Shown: in pieces, positions 16,628 to 25,956 of the stretch
Position numbering within the stretch: position 1 is the first letter of the stretch
How the letters are laid out: each line of letters begins with the position of its first letter
From: Vibrio coralliilyticus
GTDB taxonomy: Bacteria; Pseudomonadota; Gammaproteobacteria; Enterobacterales; Vibrionaceae
DNA length: 64,000 nt
Direction: 5' to 3'
Assembly: GCF_024449095.1 (NCBI RefSeq)
Contig: NZ_CP024628.1
Location: 558,001-622,000 of the forward strand
Program-made: the position numbers and the translations under genes
Notes under the pieces: generated by a model
What the model saw: the letters and a program-made list of their open reading frames with translations, nothing else
The model's database searches: none
What the model was told of the DNA's origin: nothing

Positions 16628-17824
16628 ATGTCTTCTGCATTCTACGAACAGATCAAACAACAGATTGAAGAAGTAAAGGCTGAAGGTCTTTACAAGTCAG
16701 AGCGCGTTATCACTTCTCAACAGCAAGCGGCTGTCAAAATCTCTACAGGTGAAGAAGTACTTAACTTCTGTGCTAACAACTACCTTGGCCTAGCTAACCA
16801 CCCTGAGCTGATTGAAGCGGGTAAAGCGGGTATGGATAAGCACGGCTTTGGTATGGCGTCTGTTCGTTTCATTTGTGGTACTCAAGACATTCACAAAGAG
16901 CTGGAGCAAAAACTTTCTACGTTCCTTGGTAAAGAAGATACAATTCTATACACCTCTTGTTTTGACGCTAATGCTGGTTTGTTCGAAACGATTCTGGGCA
17001 AAGAAGACGCGATCATCTCTGATGCACTTAACCACGCTTCAATCATCGATGGTGTTCGTCTGTGTAAAGCGATGCGCTTCCGTTACGCAAATAACAACAT
17101 GGAAGAGCTTGAGCAGCAGCTAATCGCAGCTAAAGAAGCGGGCGCTCGTAACATCCTTATCGTCACAGACGGCGTATTCTCAATGGATGGTGTAGTCGCT
17201 AACCTGCCAGCTATTTGTGACCTTGCTGATAAGTACGGCGCACTGACTATGGTCGATGACTCTCACGCGGTGGGTTTCATGGGTAAAACAGGCGCAGGTA
17301 CTCACGAGTACCACGATGTGGTTGATCGTATCGACATCATCACAGGCACGTTAGGTAAAGCCATGGGCGGTGCATCAGGCGGCTATACTTCAGGTAAAGC
17401 AGAAGTGATTGATTGGCTACGTCAGCGTTCTCGTCCATATCTGTTCTCAAACTCGGTAGCACCAGCGATCGTTAATGCTTCTATCCGAGTTCTTGATCTT
17501 CTTGAGCAAAGTGGTGACCTACGTGACCGTCTATGGGAAAACGCAGCACATTTCCGCACTCGTATGGAAGCCGCTGGTTTCACTATGGGTGGCGCTGACC
17601 ACGCGATCATTCCAATCATGCTTGGCGATGCAAAAGTCGCGGCTGAGTTTGCAGAGCGCGCCCTAGAAAAAGGCATTTACGTTATTGGCTTCTCTTTCCC
17701 AGTCGTACCAAAAGGCCAAGCACGTATTCGTACACAAATGTCGGCGGCACACTCGCGCGAGCAACTTGATCGCGCCATCGATGCCTTCATCGAAGTGGGT
17801 CGTGACATGGAGATCATTAAGTAA
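16628..17824 (+). CDS. kbl: 2-amino-3-ketobutyrate CoA ligase (glycine C-acetyltransferase)
   Basis: A 398-residue PLP enzyme of the alpha-oxoamine synthase family. It converts 2-amino-3-oxobutyrate and CoA to glycine and acetyl-CoA, the second step of threonine breakdown. Visible hallmarks are [36 protein letters not shown] and the PLP lysine in [15 protein letters not shown]. The start at 16628 is preceded by AGGAAGGA and matches the usual MSSAFYEQI beginning; an upstream ATG at 16595 is not needed. The stop overlaps the tdh start by 1 bp, so the two pathway enzymes are coupled. Confidence 0.97.
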   Translation: MSSAFYEQIKQQIEEVKAEGLYKSERVITSQQQAAVKISTGEEVLNFCANNYLGLANHPELIEAGKAGMDKHGFGMASVRFICGTQDIHKELEQKLSTFLGKEDTILYTSCFDANAGLFETILGKEDAIISDALNHASIIDGVRLCKAMRFRYANNNMEELEQQLIAAKEAGARNILIVTDGVFSMDGVVANLPAICDLADKYGALTMVDDSHAVGFMGKTGAGTHEYHDVVDRIDIITGTLGKAMGGASGGYTSGKAEVIDWLRQRSRPYLFSNSVAPAIVNASIRVLDLLEQSGDLRDRLWENAAHFRTRMEAAGFTMGGADHAIIPIMLGDAKVAAEFAERALEKGIYVIGFSFPVVPKGQARIRTQMSAAHSREQLDRAIDAFIEVGRDMEIIK

Positions 17825-18855
17825 TGAAAATTAAAGCGCTATCTAAGTTAAAGCCTGAAGAAGGCATCTGGATGACTGAGGTTGAAAAACCGAAAGTTGG
17901 CCATAACGACATTCTGATCAAAATTAAGAAAACCGCGATTTGTGGTACAGACGTTCATATCTACAACTGGGATGAGTGGTCTCAGAACACGATTCCTGTT
18001 CCTATGGTCGTTGGTCATGAATACGTGGGTGAAGTGGTTGCCATTGGTCAGGAAGTTCGCGGATTTGAAATCGGTGACCGTGTCTCTGGCGAAGGTCACA
18101 TCACTTGTGGTCACTGTCGTAACTGTCGTGGCGGCCGCACTCACCTGTGTCGTAATACCATTGGTGTGGGTGTAAACCGTGAAGGTGCATTCGCTGAATA
18201 CCTAGTGATTCCAGCGTTTAACGCGTTCAAGATCCCTGAAGGTATCTCAGACGATCTAGCATCAATCTTTGACCCTTTCGGCAATGCTGTACACACGGCA
18301 CTGTCTTTCGACCTTGTGGGTGAAGACGTACTGATCACAGGTGCTGGCCCAATCGGTATCATGGCGGCGGCAGTCGCTAAGCATGTAGGTGCTCGTCACG
18401 TTGTGATTACAGACGTGAACGAATACCGTCTTGATCTTGCACGTAAAATGGGCGTGACCCGTGCAGTTAACGTTGCGGAACAGAAGCTTGAAGACGTAAT
18501 GGAAGAGCTGGGTATGACGGAAGGCTTTGATGTTGGCCTTGAAATGTCGGGTGTTCAGGCAGCATTCAGCACCATGCTGAAGACAATGAACCACGGCGGC
18601 CGAATTGCACTGCTAGGTATTCCGCCATCAGACATGGGTATCGACTGGAACCAAGTGATCTTCAAAGGTCTGGTGATTAAAGGTATCTACGGCCGCGAGA
18701 TGTTCGAAACTTGGTACAAGATGGCATCATTGATTCAATCGGGCTTAGACTTGACGCCAATCATCACTCACCACTTTAAGGTTGATGACTTCCAGAAAGG
18801 CTTTGACGCAATGCGTAGCGGCCAATCAGGTAAAGTGATTCTCGACTGGGAATAA
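17824..18855 (+). CDS. tdh: L-threonine 3-dehydrogenase
   Basis: A 343-residue zinc-dependent medium-chain dehydrogenase that oxidises L-threonine with NAD+ to 2-amino-3-oxobutyrate, the substrate of Kbl. Catalytic zinc residues are in [18 protein letters not shown] and GHEYVGEVV; the structural zinc site is [15 protein letters not shown]; the nucleotide-binding loop is [19 protein letters not shown]. Length equals the E. coli enzyme. It overlaps kbl by 1 bp and is followed by a strong terminator. The bicistron feeds threonine carbon to glycine and acetyl-CoA. Confidence 0.97.
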   Translation: MKIKALSKLKPEEGIWMTEVEKPKVGHNDILIKIKKTAICGTDVHIYNWDEWSQNTIPVPMVVGHEYVGEVVAIGQEVRGFEIGDRVSGEGHITCGHCRNCRGGRTHLCRNTIGVGVNREGAFAEYLVIPAFNAFKIPEGISDDLASIFDPFGNAVHTALSFDLVGEDVLITGAGPIGIMAAAVAKHVGARHVVITDVNEYRLDLARKMGVTRAVNVAEQKLEDVMEELGMTEGFDVGLEMSGVQAAFSTMLKTMNHGGRIALLGIPPSDMGIDWNQVIFKGLVIKGIYGREMFETWYKMASLIQSGLDLTPIITHHFKVDDFQKGFDAMRSGQSGKVILDWE

Positions 18856-18877
18856 TGGAATCTAGATTCTGAATAGT

Positions 18878-18910
18878 AAAAGGCGACAGGTTAAACTGTC
18901 GCCTTTTTTG
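18878..18910 (+). terminator. Rho-independent terminator after tdh
   Basis: A 12-bp stem, AAAAGGCGACAG with CTGTCGCCTTTT, has a 6-base loop and ends in T residues, 22 bp after the tdh stop. It closes the kbl-tdh operon. Confidence 0.92.
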
Positions 18911-19105
18911 TAGGGCAAGATCAAACTGGCAATGTTAGTCAAACACCGACAGCCTCCAGTGAAATTGACAAAAAAGAAACTTTCACTTTTTTGTATCCGG
19001 TTCCAAAATTCGCAGGTAATCAAAGTTTTCCTACTACTCATGAATTTGGTCATCGACTTATGATGGTGGCCGATCTTCCGTTGGTGACGATAATAAGGAA
19101 ATAAC

Positions 19106-19828
19106 ATGAAAAACACATTGATTGCCGCAAGTTTGATGATTGCGATGGCGGGAACGGTTCAGGCCTCGGAATGGGGTTACAAAGGGGATAAAGGGCCTGA
19201 ACATTGGGGAGATGTTGCCAAAGAGTGTGCCACTGGCAAAAACCAAAGCCCGATTGATATCAAGGATGTAGTTGACGCGGAGCTGATGCCACTCAACATT
19301 GAATATCAGGGGATGGTGACTGGGCTGACGAATAACGGACATACACTTCAAGCGGTTGTTGAGGGGAATAACGCCGTGACAGTAGATGGAGTTGAGTTTA
19401 ATCTGGCGCAGTTCCACTTCCATACGCCTTCAGAAAACCATATTCGTGGTCAACACTTTCCCTTGGAAGCGCACTTTGTCAATGCGGATAAAGATGGCAA
19501 CCTAGCGGTTGTTGCTGTGATGTATAACGCAGCACCAGGGGAAAACAACCAGATCACACAGTTGACGGCGACCATGCCTGAACCCGGTCAAACCGTGAGG
19601 CTACAAACGCCGTTTGCGGTAAAAGATATGTTGCCTGCAACGGGAGAGTACTACCGCTTTAATGGCTCTCTGACGACGCCACCTTGTTCTGAAGGCGTAC
19701 GCTGGTTTGTGCTTAAATCTGCGCAAACCTTAACGACGGAACAGGCAAAACAAATGCAGATGGTGATGGGTAACAACAACCGCCCAATTCAAAAACAGAA
19801 TGCTCGTGTCGTTCTCACTAACGATTAA
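19106..19828 (+). CDS. Periplasmic alpha-type carbonic anhydrase
   Basis: A 240-residue exported enzyme that interconverts CO2 and bicarbonate. The signal peptide ends near MAGTVQASEWGY. The zinc histidines are visible as the HFHTPSENH pair and EAHFVNADKDG; the family motif NQSPIDI lies near residue 47, and SLTTPPCSEGVRWFV near 193. Two cysteines (after AKE and in PPCSEG) can form the disulfide of secreted alpha-carbonic anhydrases. It has its own promoter region and terminator. Periplasmic carbonic anhydrase helps hold CO2/bicarbonate for uptake and buffers pH. Confidence 0.95.
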   Translation: MKNTLIAASLMIAMAGTVQASEWGYKGDKGPEHWGDVAKECATGKNQSPIDIKDVVDAELMPLNIEYQGMVTGLTNNGHTLQAVVEGNNAVTVDGVEFNLAQFHFHTPSENHIRGQHFPLEAHFVNADKDGNLAVVAVMYNAAPGENNQITQLTATMPEPGQTVRLQTPFAVKDMLPATGEYYRFNGSLTTPPCSEGVRWFVLKSAQTLTTEQAKQMQMVMGNNNRPIQKQNARVVLTND

Positions 19829-19836
19829 AATAATCA

Positions 19837-19858
19837 GGCCGGGACATCCCGGCCTTTT
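19837..19858 (+). terminator. Terminator after carbonic anhydrase
   Basis: GGCCGGGA (19837-19844) pairs with TCCCGGCC (19847-19854) in a tight hairpin followed by TTTT, 9 bp after the stop. Confidence 0.85.
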
Positions 19859-19983
19859 CAGCGGCTGTGAAGCAGCACTGACATACCTTAGTCTGGTTTT
19901 TGCTTACCTTTCACACTCAGTATCCGAGTGGCGATTCTCACAATGATGTGAGGTTGGGCGATCGCAGTTCTACCGAGTTCGAA

Positions 19984-20445
19984 TTAGCGACTTTGGCTAA
20001 TGGCCGCGTATTGGCGCAGTAAGTCGGTTAACGTTGTGACCCACTCTAATGCGTTGGTTGGGGCTTGTTTAAGCAGCACTTCCACATGTTGACAATGGAC
20101 TTCAAGAGGTATTGCCTGTTCAAGGTGAAACGAAACCGAATAGAAATGCCAAAGCAGTAAACGTTGCATGCGTAGCGTGTTTTGCTGTTGATTGTCTGAT
20201 TCGCTGAAAAGGGCTGGCAGTTCACTCAGAGCGATCGCACTCATCCTTAACATGGCATCAAACTGCGCCTCTTGCAGTTTGTCTTTGGATTCCGTCTCAT
20301 CGGCATCGAACGTAAACAGCTCCGTCATCGATTCTTCTGCGATCAGGCGGTGGATCATTCGTAGACTCAGTTCTTCCAGCTCTTCTCTTGGGGTAGCTTG
20401 TAGGGATGAGAGGGTGTAATCGCGTTGCATGGTGATCTCTGGCAT
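19984..20445 (-). CDS. Conserved hypothetical protein, helical
   Basis: A 153-residue cytosolic protein with no signal peptide or membrane helix. It is predicted almost wholly alpha-helical, with a long leucine-rich central part (LRMQRLLLWHFYSVSFHLEQ) and acidic N-terminal third. The start could be 20445 or the ATG five codons later (MQRDYTLSSL). It stands alone between the carbonic anhydrase and the nucleoside transporter. I do not recognise the family and offer no function. Confidence 0.7.
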   Translation of the reverse strand: MPEITMQRDYTLSSLQATPREELEELSLRMIHRLIAEESMTELFTFDADETESKDKLQEAQFDAMLRMSAIALSELPALFSESDNQQQNTLRMQRLLLWHFYSVSFHLEQAIPLEVHCQHVEVLLKQAPTNALEWVTTLTDLLRQYAAISQSR

Positions 20446-20557
20446 CTGTTAAAGGGGCGATTATTCTATACCGCTAGTGGCATAAATCTAGCTCTAATTG
20501 AGTTACTGCTTAGCATGAAGTTCCCAATCAGCGCTCTAAATTGCTCCAAATAAAATA

Positions 20558-20577
20558 GCCCCACCAAACGGTGGGGC
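20558..20577 (-). terminator. Strong hairpin, possible minus-strand terminator
   Basis: GCCCCACC and GGTGGGGC form a perfect 8-bp stem with a 4-base AAAC loop. On the minus strand it runs into TATTTTATTT, so it looks like a weak-tailed terminator, but no gene on that strand lies just upstream. It may end a short RNA from the 20580-21000 gap. Nothing else in 20446-20830 is recognisable. Confidence 0.4.
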
Positions 20578-20837
20578 AATATGCAGTTGTGTTTGCGTTA
20601 TTAGCTTGCTGACGTTGTTAGAGAATTCTTTTGCCACTAGTACGTTAGTTGATACTTTTATAAACCTAGATGGCAAATCGTGAATTGCCAAACTTTTTGC
20701 GTAAATGAATTTGGTTACATATTAGTTATTGTGATCTTGGTTCATTATTTCATAGCAACAAAATGCACAATTTATACACTTGCTCCTAGTTTCCCTGGTC
20801 AATCTTATCAGGGGTGAAAGTATTGCTTATAGATTGA

Positions 20838-20878
20838 GCGCTTGAACGTTTGCGTGAAAATATGTGATGAATCTCTCA
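20838..20878 (+). promoter_or_regulatory. PurR-like half-palindrome and CRP-like site upstream of nupC-type gene
   Basis: GAACGTTTGCGT around 20844-20855 matches the right half and centre of the PurR/CytR-class operator, and TGTGA-N6-TCTCA at 20863-20878 matches the CRP consensus in nine of ten defined bases. They stand about 130 bp before a nucleoside transporter, whose family is classically controlled by CRP and CytR. Binding is inferred. Confidence 0.45.
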
Positions 20879-21005
20879 TTATGTTCGCTATACTTACCGC
20901 CCGGTTAAGAGCGACAGCTCTACCAATACAAGCCGTCACATGGAATGGTGAATGACCCCACGGACCGGACCAGCTATTTTTCAATGCTTGTAGAGGTTAT
21001 CTTTA

Positions 21006-22214
21006 ATGAATGTCCTATTCGGATTAATCGGTGTTGCGACACTATTATTGTGTGCTGTGTTGTTGTCAGAGAGTCGCAAAGCAATCAACTGGAAAACAGT
21101 CTCTCGCGCTTTGTTACTTCAGGTCGGTTTTGCCGCTTTAGTCTTGTACTTCCCTTGGGGACAAACCGCACTCACCAGTTTAAGTAATGGTGTTTCTAGT
21201 CTATTAGGCTTTGCTGATGAAGGCATTGGGTTCTTATTTGGTGATTTAGCCAATACAGGATTTATCTTTGCGGTTCGTGTTCTTCCTATCATTATTTTCT
21301 TTAGTGCGCTAATTTCTGCACTTTATTACCTTGGTATTATGCAAAAGGTTATCGAGTTTATCGGTGGTGGTATCCAAAAGTTCCTAGGGACGAGTAAAGC
21401 TGAGTCTTTGGTTGCTACCGGTAACATCTTCCTATCTCAAGGTGAGTCTCCACTTCTTGTTCGACCTTTCCTTTCGCGTATGACTCGCTCTGAACTGTTC
21501 GCTGTGATGGCCGGTGGTATGGCTTCTGTAGCCGGTAGTGTGCTGGGTGGATATGCTGGGTTGGGCGTTGAGCTGAAGTACTTAATTGCCGCGAGCTTTA
21601 TGGCCGCGCCGGGTAGTTTGATGATGGCAAAGATCATTGTGCCTGAGCGTGAAACACCAAGCGACCAATCTGATATTGAGATGGACAAAGCGCAAGACAG
21701 CAATGTGATTGATGCCCTAGCAAGTGGTGCAATGAATGGTATGAAGGTCGCCGTTGCTGTCGGTACCATGTTGATTGCGTTCGTGAGCGTGATTGCCATG
21801 GTCAACACGGGCCTGGAAAGTTTGGGTGACGTGGCGGGCTTTAGCGGATTGACGCTGCAAACGCTGTTTGGTTACCTGTTTTCTCCTCTGGCATGGGTGA
21901 TTGGCGTGCCGGCAAATGAAATGCTGATGGCGGGCTCTTACATTGGCCAGAAAATTGTCATGAATGAGTTTGTGGCTTTCATCGACTTTGTCGAGCACAA
22001 AGCGCTACTCTCTGAACACACCCAAGTGATCGTCACATTTGCACTGTGTGGCTTTGCCAACATAGGTTCGATTGCTATTCAGCTTGGCTCTATTGGTGTG
22101 ATTGCGCCAGAGCGCCGCTCTGAAGTGGCTAATTTAGGCATAAAAGCAGTACTTGCTGGTACACTGGCGAACCTAATGAGTGCATGCCTAGCGGGGATTT
22201 TCATTCTGCTTTAA
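21006..22214 (+). CDS. NupC-type concentrative nucleoside transporter
   Basis: A 402-residue inner-membrane carrier of the CNT family that imports nucleosides with protons or sodium. Eight or more hydrophobic helices are evident. Family signatures are FAVRVLPIIIFFSALISAL, LSQGESPLLVRPFLSRMTRSELFAVMAGGMAS with the conserved EsP and GGxAS segments, and GVPANEMLMAGSYIGQKIVMNEF. The ribosome site AGAGG precedes the ATG. It is monocistronic, with a terminator 36 bp after the stop. A CRP-like site upstream fits catabolite control. Sodium or proton coupling cannot be told from here. Confidence 0.94.
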   Translation: MNVLFGLIGVATLLLCAVLLSESRKAINWKTVSRALLLQVGFAALVLYFPWGQTALTSLSNGVSSLLGFADEGIGFLFGDLANTGFIFAVRVLPIIIFFSALISALYYLGIMQKVIEFIGGGIQKFLGTSKAESLVATGNIFLSQGESPLLVRPFLSRMTRSELFAVMAGGMASVAGSVLGGYAGLGVELKYLIAASFMAAPGSLMMAKIIVPERETPSDQSDIEMDKAQDSNVIDALASGAMNGMKVAVAVGTMLIAFVSVIAMVNTGLESLGDVAGFSGLTLQTLFGYLFSPLAWVIGVPANEMLMAGSYIGQKIVMNEFVAFIDFVEHKALLSEHTQVIVTFALCGFANIGSIAIQLGSIGVIAPERRSEVANLGIKAVLAGTLANLMSACLAGIFILL

Positions 22215-22250
22215 CCCATCGCTAGATTCTAAAATCTATAAAAGAAGTAC

Positions 22251-22280
22251 AAAGCCCAGTTTATGAAGCTGGGCTTTACT
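22251..22280 (+). terminator. Terminator after the nucleoside transporter
   Basis: AAAGCCCAG (22251-22259) pairs with CTGGGCTTT (22269-22277); a short T-rich end follows. Confidence 0.85.
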
Positions 22281-22321
22281 TATCTATTTGAGCCAAAACT
22301 GATTTATAGCAACGTTTCGAT

Positions 22322-22370
22322 TTGTTGTAGGCGTAGGATGGGAGCATCCCGTCTGGGAGATTTCCAACAA
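22322..22370 (+). promoter_or_regulatory. Structured leader upstream of pepT
   Basis: TTGTTG (22322-22327) can pair with CAACAA (22365-22370), enclosing an inner hairpin GATGGG-AGCAT-CCCGTC and a GGGAGATTTCC segment. The folded piece ends 17 bp before the pepT ATG. It matches no riboswitch class I know; it may be a leader that affects translation, or chance structure. Confidence 0.35.
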
Positions 22371-22387
22371 TAATAAGAGATACCGCT

Positions 22388-23617
22388 ATGAATGAGCTGA
22401 TTCAACGTTTTTTGCGCTACGTAACTTTTAACACACAATCCAATCCTTCAAGTTCCAAATGTCCAAGTAGTGAAGGACAGAGAACGTTCGCCCAGTTTTT
22501 GCAACAAGAGTTAATAGAACTGGGGTTAAGTGATGTTTCGCTTGATGAAAATGGGTATTTGATGGCGAAACTGCCAAGTAATGTCGATTATGATGTCCCT
22601 GCGATAGGTTTTGTCGCTCATATGGATACCGCACCTGATGCGTCAGGAAAAAATGTCAAGCCTCAGATTGTTGAGGATTATCAGGGGGGGGATATTGCAC
22701 TTGGTAAGGGGGATGAAGTGCTTTCTCCTATTCAGTACCCCGAGCTGCACCGACTTCATGGGCATAACCTTATCACCACAGATGGTACAACGCTTCTCGG
22801 TGCGGATAACAAAGCGGGCATCGCTGAAATTATTTCCGCTATCGCTGAATTGCAAGCGAACCCAAGTATTCCACATGGTGATATTTGTATTGGGTTTACA
22901 CCAGATGAAGAAATTGGTCGTGGAGCAGACTTGTTTGATGTGAAGAAATTCGGCGCGCAATGGGCATATACGATTGATGGTGGTCCTGCCGGTGAACTGG
23001 AGTATGAGAACTTTAACGCAGCCAGTGCCGATGTCATTTGCCATGGTGTCAACGTACACCCAGGAACGGCAAAAAATAAAATGGTGAATGCCATGAACAT
23101 TGCAGCTCAGTTCCAGTTGTTGATGCCTACTGATGAAACGCCAGAGGCAACGGAAGGATATCAAGGCTTCTACCATTTGAAATCTGCGGAAATGACCGTT
23201 GCACGTTGCGAGTTAGGTTATATCATTCGGGATTTTGAACGTGATGGACTTGAGCAACGCAAGGCTTTTATGCAGAGCAAAGTGAACGAGCTCAATGAAA
23301 CGCTAACCAAAGGTCGAGTAGAGCTTAAACTGACAGACAGCTACTTCAATATGAAGGAGATGGTTGAGCCGCACCCTCATATCATAGAGCTAGCAAAACA
23401 AGCGATGATCGCCTGTGATATCGAACCAAACGTTAAGCCAATTCGCGGTGGTACCGACGGTGCAAGGTTATCATTCATGGGGTTACCTTGTCCTAATCTC
23501 TTCACTGGTGGCTATAATTTTCATGGAATTCATGAGTTTATCAGTATTGAGGCTATGGAGCAGGCTGTTAAAGTCATTATGACCTTGTCAGAAAGAACCG
23601 CACTGAGCTATAGATAA
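22388..23617 (+). CDS. pepT: Peptidase T (tripeptide aminopeptidase)
   Basis: A 409-residue cytosolic M20B metallopeptidase that removes the N-terminal residue from tripeptides. Metal-site motifs are in order: [11 protein letters not shown] near residue 77, [12 protein letters not shown] near 138, the catalytic pair [11 protein letters not shown] near 174, [10 protein letters not shown] near 196, and [10 protein letters not shown] near 379. Length equals PepT of E. coli (408 aa). It stands alone, with a structured leader. In enterics pepT is induced by anaerobiosis through FNR; no clear FNR box is visible here. Confidence 0.96.
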   Translation: MNELIQRFLRYVTFNTQSNPSSSKCPSSEGQRTFAQFLQQELIELGLSDVSLDENGYLMAKLPSNVDYDVPAIGFVAHMDTAPDASGKNVKPQIVEDYQGGDIALGKGDEVLSPIQYPELHRLHGHNLITTDGTTLLGADNKAGIAEIISAIAELQANPSIPHGDICIGFTPDEEIGRGADLFDVKKFGAQWAYTIDGGPAGELEYENFNAASADVICHGVNVHPGTAKNKMVNAMNIAAQFQLLMPTDETPEATEGYQGFYHLKSAEMTVARCELGYIIRDFERDGLEQRKAFMQSKVNELNETLTKGRVELKLTDSYFNMKEMVEPHPHIIELAKQAMIACDIEPNVKPIRGGTDGARLSFMGLPCPNLFTGGYNFHGIHEFISIEAMEQAVKVIMTLSERTALSYR

Positions 23618-23696
23618 AATCTTGATATATTCCTGTTATCTCATTGATTATCGTGTACATTTATTAGAGTATGCTCGATAAACAGAGGTTTCAGGG

Positions 23697-24164
23697 ATGA
23701 AAAGGATTTTTTTACTGTTTACACATCTTATGTGTGGTGGTGTTGGTTTTGCAATTGGCATCTATGCCTTACCTATACTCATCCAGCCTGATTCGCCTTC
23801 GATGAGCTCAGTAGAGAATGTCACTAACAATGCCGTTTATACGGCGACCTTCCAGCGTGATAGGAAAGACAGTGATTTTTTGCATTGGGGCGAAGGATCA
23901 GTGTCTATCAGTCAGGACAAAATCGCTTTTGTTGGTGAATTAGCTCCGGGGCCGGATTATAAGCTTTATTTATCGCCACAGTTTGTCGAAACCGAAGCTG
24001 ACTTTAATCAACAAAAACAGACCATGGTGAAAGTCGGTGACGTGAAGACATTTGACCGTTTTACTCTCGATTTACCGAGTGATGTGAGTTTAGCAGAATA
24101 TAATACGGTGATAGTTTGGTGTGAAACCTTTGGTGAATTTATCACCTCTGCGCGTTTTAAATAG
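23697..24164 (+). CDS. DM13-domain membrane-anchored protein
   Basis: A 155-residue protein with one N-terminal hydrophobic segment (about residues 4-28) that acts as uncleaved anchor or signal, then a DM13 domain: FLHWGEGSVSI, LAPGPDYKLYLSP, and TVIVWCETFGEFITSARF. DM13 domains carry a conserved cysteine, here in VWCETF, and have been proposed to take part in redox reactions or electron transfer. The domain would face the periplasm. Partners are not evident in the neighbours. Confidence 0.88.
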   Translation: MKRIFLLFTHLMCGGVGFAIGIYALPILIQPDSPSMSSVENVTNNAVYTATFQRDRKDSDFLHWGEGSVSISQDKIAFVGELAPGPDYKLYLSPQFVETEADFNQQKQTMVKVGDVKTFDRFTLDLPSDVSLAEYNTVIVWCETFGEFITSARFK

Positions 24165-24260
24165 TGTCTCACAGCACATAGCCTGTATTTATAGCAATGT
24201 AAACTGGATCCTTCTCAACAAGTATGGGAAGTTATTATTGAGCATGTATAGATTTGTATG

Positions 24261-24280
24261 AGGGGCGTTTGCCCCTTTCT
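24261..24280 (+). terminator. Terminator after the DM13 gene
   Basis: AGGGGC (24261-24266) pairs with GCCCCT (24271-24276) around GTTT and runs into TTCTTAT. Confidence 0.65.
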
Positions 24281-24305
24281 TATATAACAAAAACAGGAGC
24301 CGAGA

Positions 24306-25166
24306 ATGGAGAAAGTGCAAGTTGTCATCGATTTTCTTCTGACTCATAAATTCATTTTCACAGCGCTGATTATGGTATGTGTAGTCGTAATCCGCCGCAT
24401 CATTTTATCGAAGATACGTGGCGATGTTGCCTTTGTGTCTGAGAAACAACGTAACTGGATGTCACGCACCAAGAATGGTGCATTTGCCGTGACCGTTCTG
24501 CTACTTTTCATTCTGTGGAAGTCTGAGATCAATGAATTCGCTCTTTCGGTAACGGCGATTGCCGTGGCGATAGTTGTGGCATCTAAAGAAATTATTTTAT
24601 GTTTTACCGGCTCGATTCAAAGAGCCAGTTCTCGTTCATTTCGAGTTGGTGATTGGATTGAAGTTGGTAAGCTTTGTGGTGAAGTGATTGAGCACAACAT
24701 GATGGCTACTGTCATTCAGGAAATCGACCTCCACCATGGCCAGTACCACTACACGGGGAAAACCGCGACCCTCCCCAATAGTATGTTTTTTACTTATCCG
24801 GTGAAAAACCTCAACTTCATGAAACGTTATGTTTATCATAATTTTTCGATTGTTTTGGCTGAGTTTGTCAATTTGTACCCACTAGTGCCGATAATGATCG
24901 AGAAAATCGAAGAGCATTGCCATTATTTCAGCGATGTTGCAACACGTTATAACGCCATGATCGAGAAGCACGCTGGTGTTGATTTGCCGGGGGCAGAACC
25001 TCATATTCATATCAATAGCGGCGCGACAGGGGAGCAAGTGGTTCATTTCATGATTTTTTGCCCGACTGATAAGGCGACTCATCTAGAGCAGGAAATCAGA
25101 AAAGACTTTATGGAACTCTATGAAGAGAGGTTCCCGCCAAAGAAAGACGAGGAGAAAGAGAGCTGA
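24306..25166 (+). CDS. MscS-family mechanosensitive channel
   Basis: A 286-residue protein with helices at about residues 10-28, 52-70 and 77-100, followed by the MscS beta domain: CFTGSIQRASSRSFRVGDWIEVG, then GEVIEHNMMATVIQEID and TATLPNSMFFTYPVKNLNF. The C-terminal alpha-beta domain ends in a charged EERFPPKKDEEKES tail. Length equals E. coli MscS (286 aa), though the pore-helix glycine/alanine pattern is weaker than in MscS itself. Such channels release solutes on osmotic downshock. It is monocistronic, with the terminator stem overlapping the stop codon. Confidence 0.9.
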   Translation: MEKVQVVIDFLLTHKFIFTALIMVCVVVIRRIILSKIRGDVAFVSEKQRNWMSRTKNGAFAVTVLLLFILWKSEINEFALSVTAIAVAIVVASKEIILCFTGSIQRASSRSFRVGDWIEVGKLCGEVIEHNMMATVIQEIDLHHGQYHYTGKTATLPNSMFFTYPVKNLNFMKRYVYHNFSIVLAEFVNLYPLVPIMIEKIEEHCHYFSDVATRYNAMIEKHAGVDLPGAEPHIHINSGATGEQVVHFMIFCPTDKATHLEQEIRKDFMELYEERFPPKKDEEKES

Positions 25167-25180
25167 GGCTCTCTTTTTTG
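25155..25180 (+). terminator. Terminator overlapping the end of the MscS-type gene
   Basis: AAAGAGAGC (25155-25163) pairs with GCTCTCTTT (25168-25176) and is followed by T residues. The 5' arm lies inside the last codons. Confidence 0.85.
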
Positions 25181-25245
25181 TGCCTAAAACGCTTCTATTC
25201 GACAGCTCTATCTTCAACCGCTAGTGTTAACATGAGAGGGTGAAG

Positions 25246-25431
25246 ATGAAGACTGTCGTTGAAAAGGTGCCCATCCCTTGTGTGAGAAATTGCTGCCTTG
25301 ATGGTGATGACATTTGCTTAGGGTGTTTTCGAACGCTCAATGAGATATTGGAGTGGCGCTCTTATACGGATGAGGAAAAACGCGCTGTGCTAGTACGTTG
25401 TGCAGAACGCAGAAAGAAAAGAAGTCGGTAG
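25246..25431 (+). CDS. DUF1289 family protein
   Basis: A 61-residue protein with the DUF1289 cysteine pattern PCVRNCCLDGDDICLGCFRTLNEILEW and a basic tail RRKKRSR. The pattern suggests metal or Fe-S binding. The ATG at 25246 has AGAGGG at the right spacing; a GTG at 25240 would sit directly on that ribosome site, so I prefer the ATG. Function is unknown in the whole family. Confidence 0.88.
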   Translation: MKTVVEKVPIPCVRNCCLDGDDICLGCFRTLNEILEWRSYTDEEKRAVLVRCAERRKKRSR

Positions 25432-25492
25432 CGCCCGATTGATGATCAGTATGAAAAGTTTGCATGAGCTGAGCGCTTAATCGCTAAGGCAT

Positions 25493-25834
25493 TCAATTAA
25501 AGAGATGATTAAATACATGCTCAAAATCTGCGATAGCATGGCGATTGATTCTATAACACACCTTAGGGGGATTCGGCTCTGCAATAATAAACTCAGCTTG
25601 TTTTAGAATACGTAAATGCTCAGATACGGTTGATTGTGCCAGTTCTAACTGCGATACCAGATCACAGTTTAGGCAGCCTCCAAGGTTATCCAATGTTACT
25701 AAAATCTTAAGAATTCTAACGCGGGCAGGGTGAGAAAGTGCTTTTGCTTGGAGAGCAAATGCAGTTTCTAGTGCGATTTCAGCATCTGTTGTTGAGAATG
25801 CTCGCTGGTTTGCTAAGTTACATTGGTTAGTCAT
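25493..25834 (-). CDS. ArsR-family helix-turn-helix regulator
   Basis: A 113-residue winged-helix regulator. The core reads AKALSHPARVRIL, then GGCLNCDLVSQLELAQSTVSEHLRILKQAEFI, with a CxxC pair before the recognition helix, and CYRINRHAIADFEHVF in the wing and last helix. The CLNC pair could bind a metal or sense redox state. It stands alone; no transporter or arsenate gene is adjacent, so its targets are elsewhere or it is autoregulated. Confidence 0.9.
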   Translation of the reverse strand: MTNQCNLANQRAFSTTDAEIALETAFALQAKALSHPARVRILKILVTLDNLGGCLNCDLVSQLELAQSTVSEHLRILKQAEFIIAEPNPPKVCYRINRHAIADFEHVFNHLFN

Positions 25835-25956
25835 ATGAGTGATACTAATTGATAATCGTCAAATCGCGATTGAATATACTGATGGTTTTTTTCTGGTGCA
25901 ACAAAAAAAGCAGTCCTGTTAGTAGGGTTTTGCGAGTGGATAGATGTCTGCTAGAT

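Noticed and set aside
20900-20945. tRNA-like GAGC/GCTC stretch before the nucleoside transporter
   Set aside because: No T-loop consensus, no acceptor stem and no anticodon arm; only a 5-bp hairpin.
22643-23176. 177-codon antisense frame inside pepT
   Set aside because: All pepT metal-site motifs are intact on the plus strand; the antisense frame has no recognisable domain.
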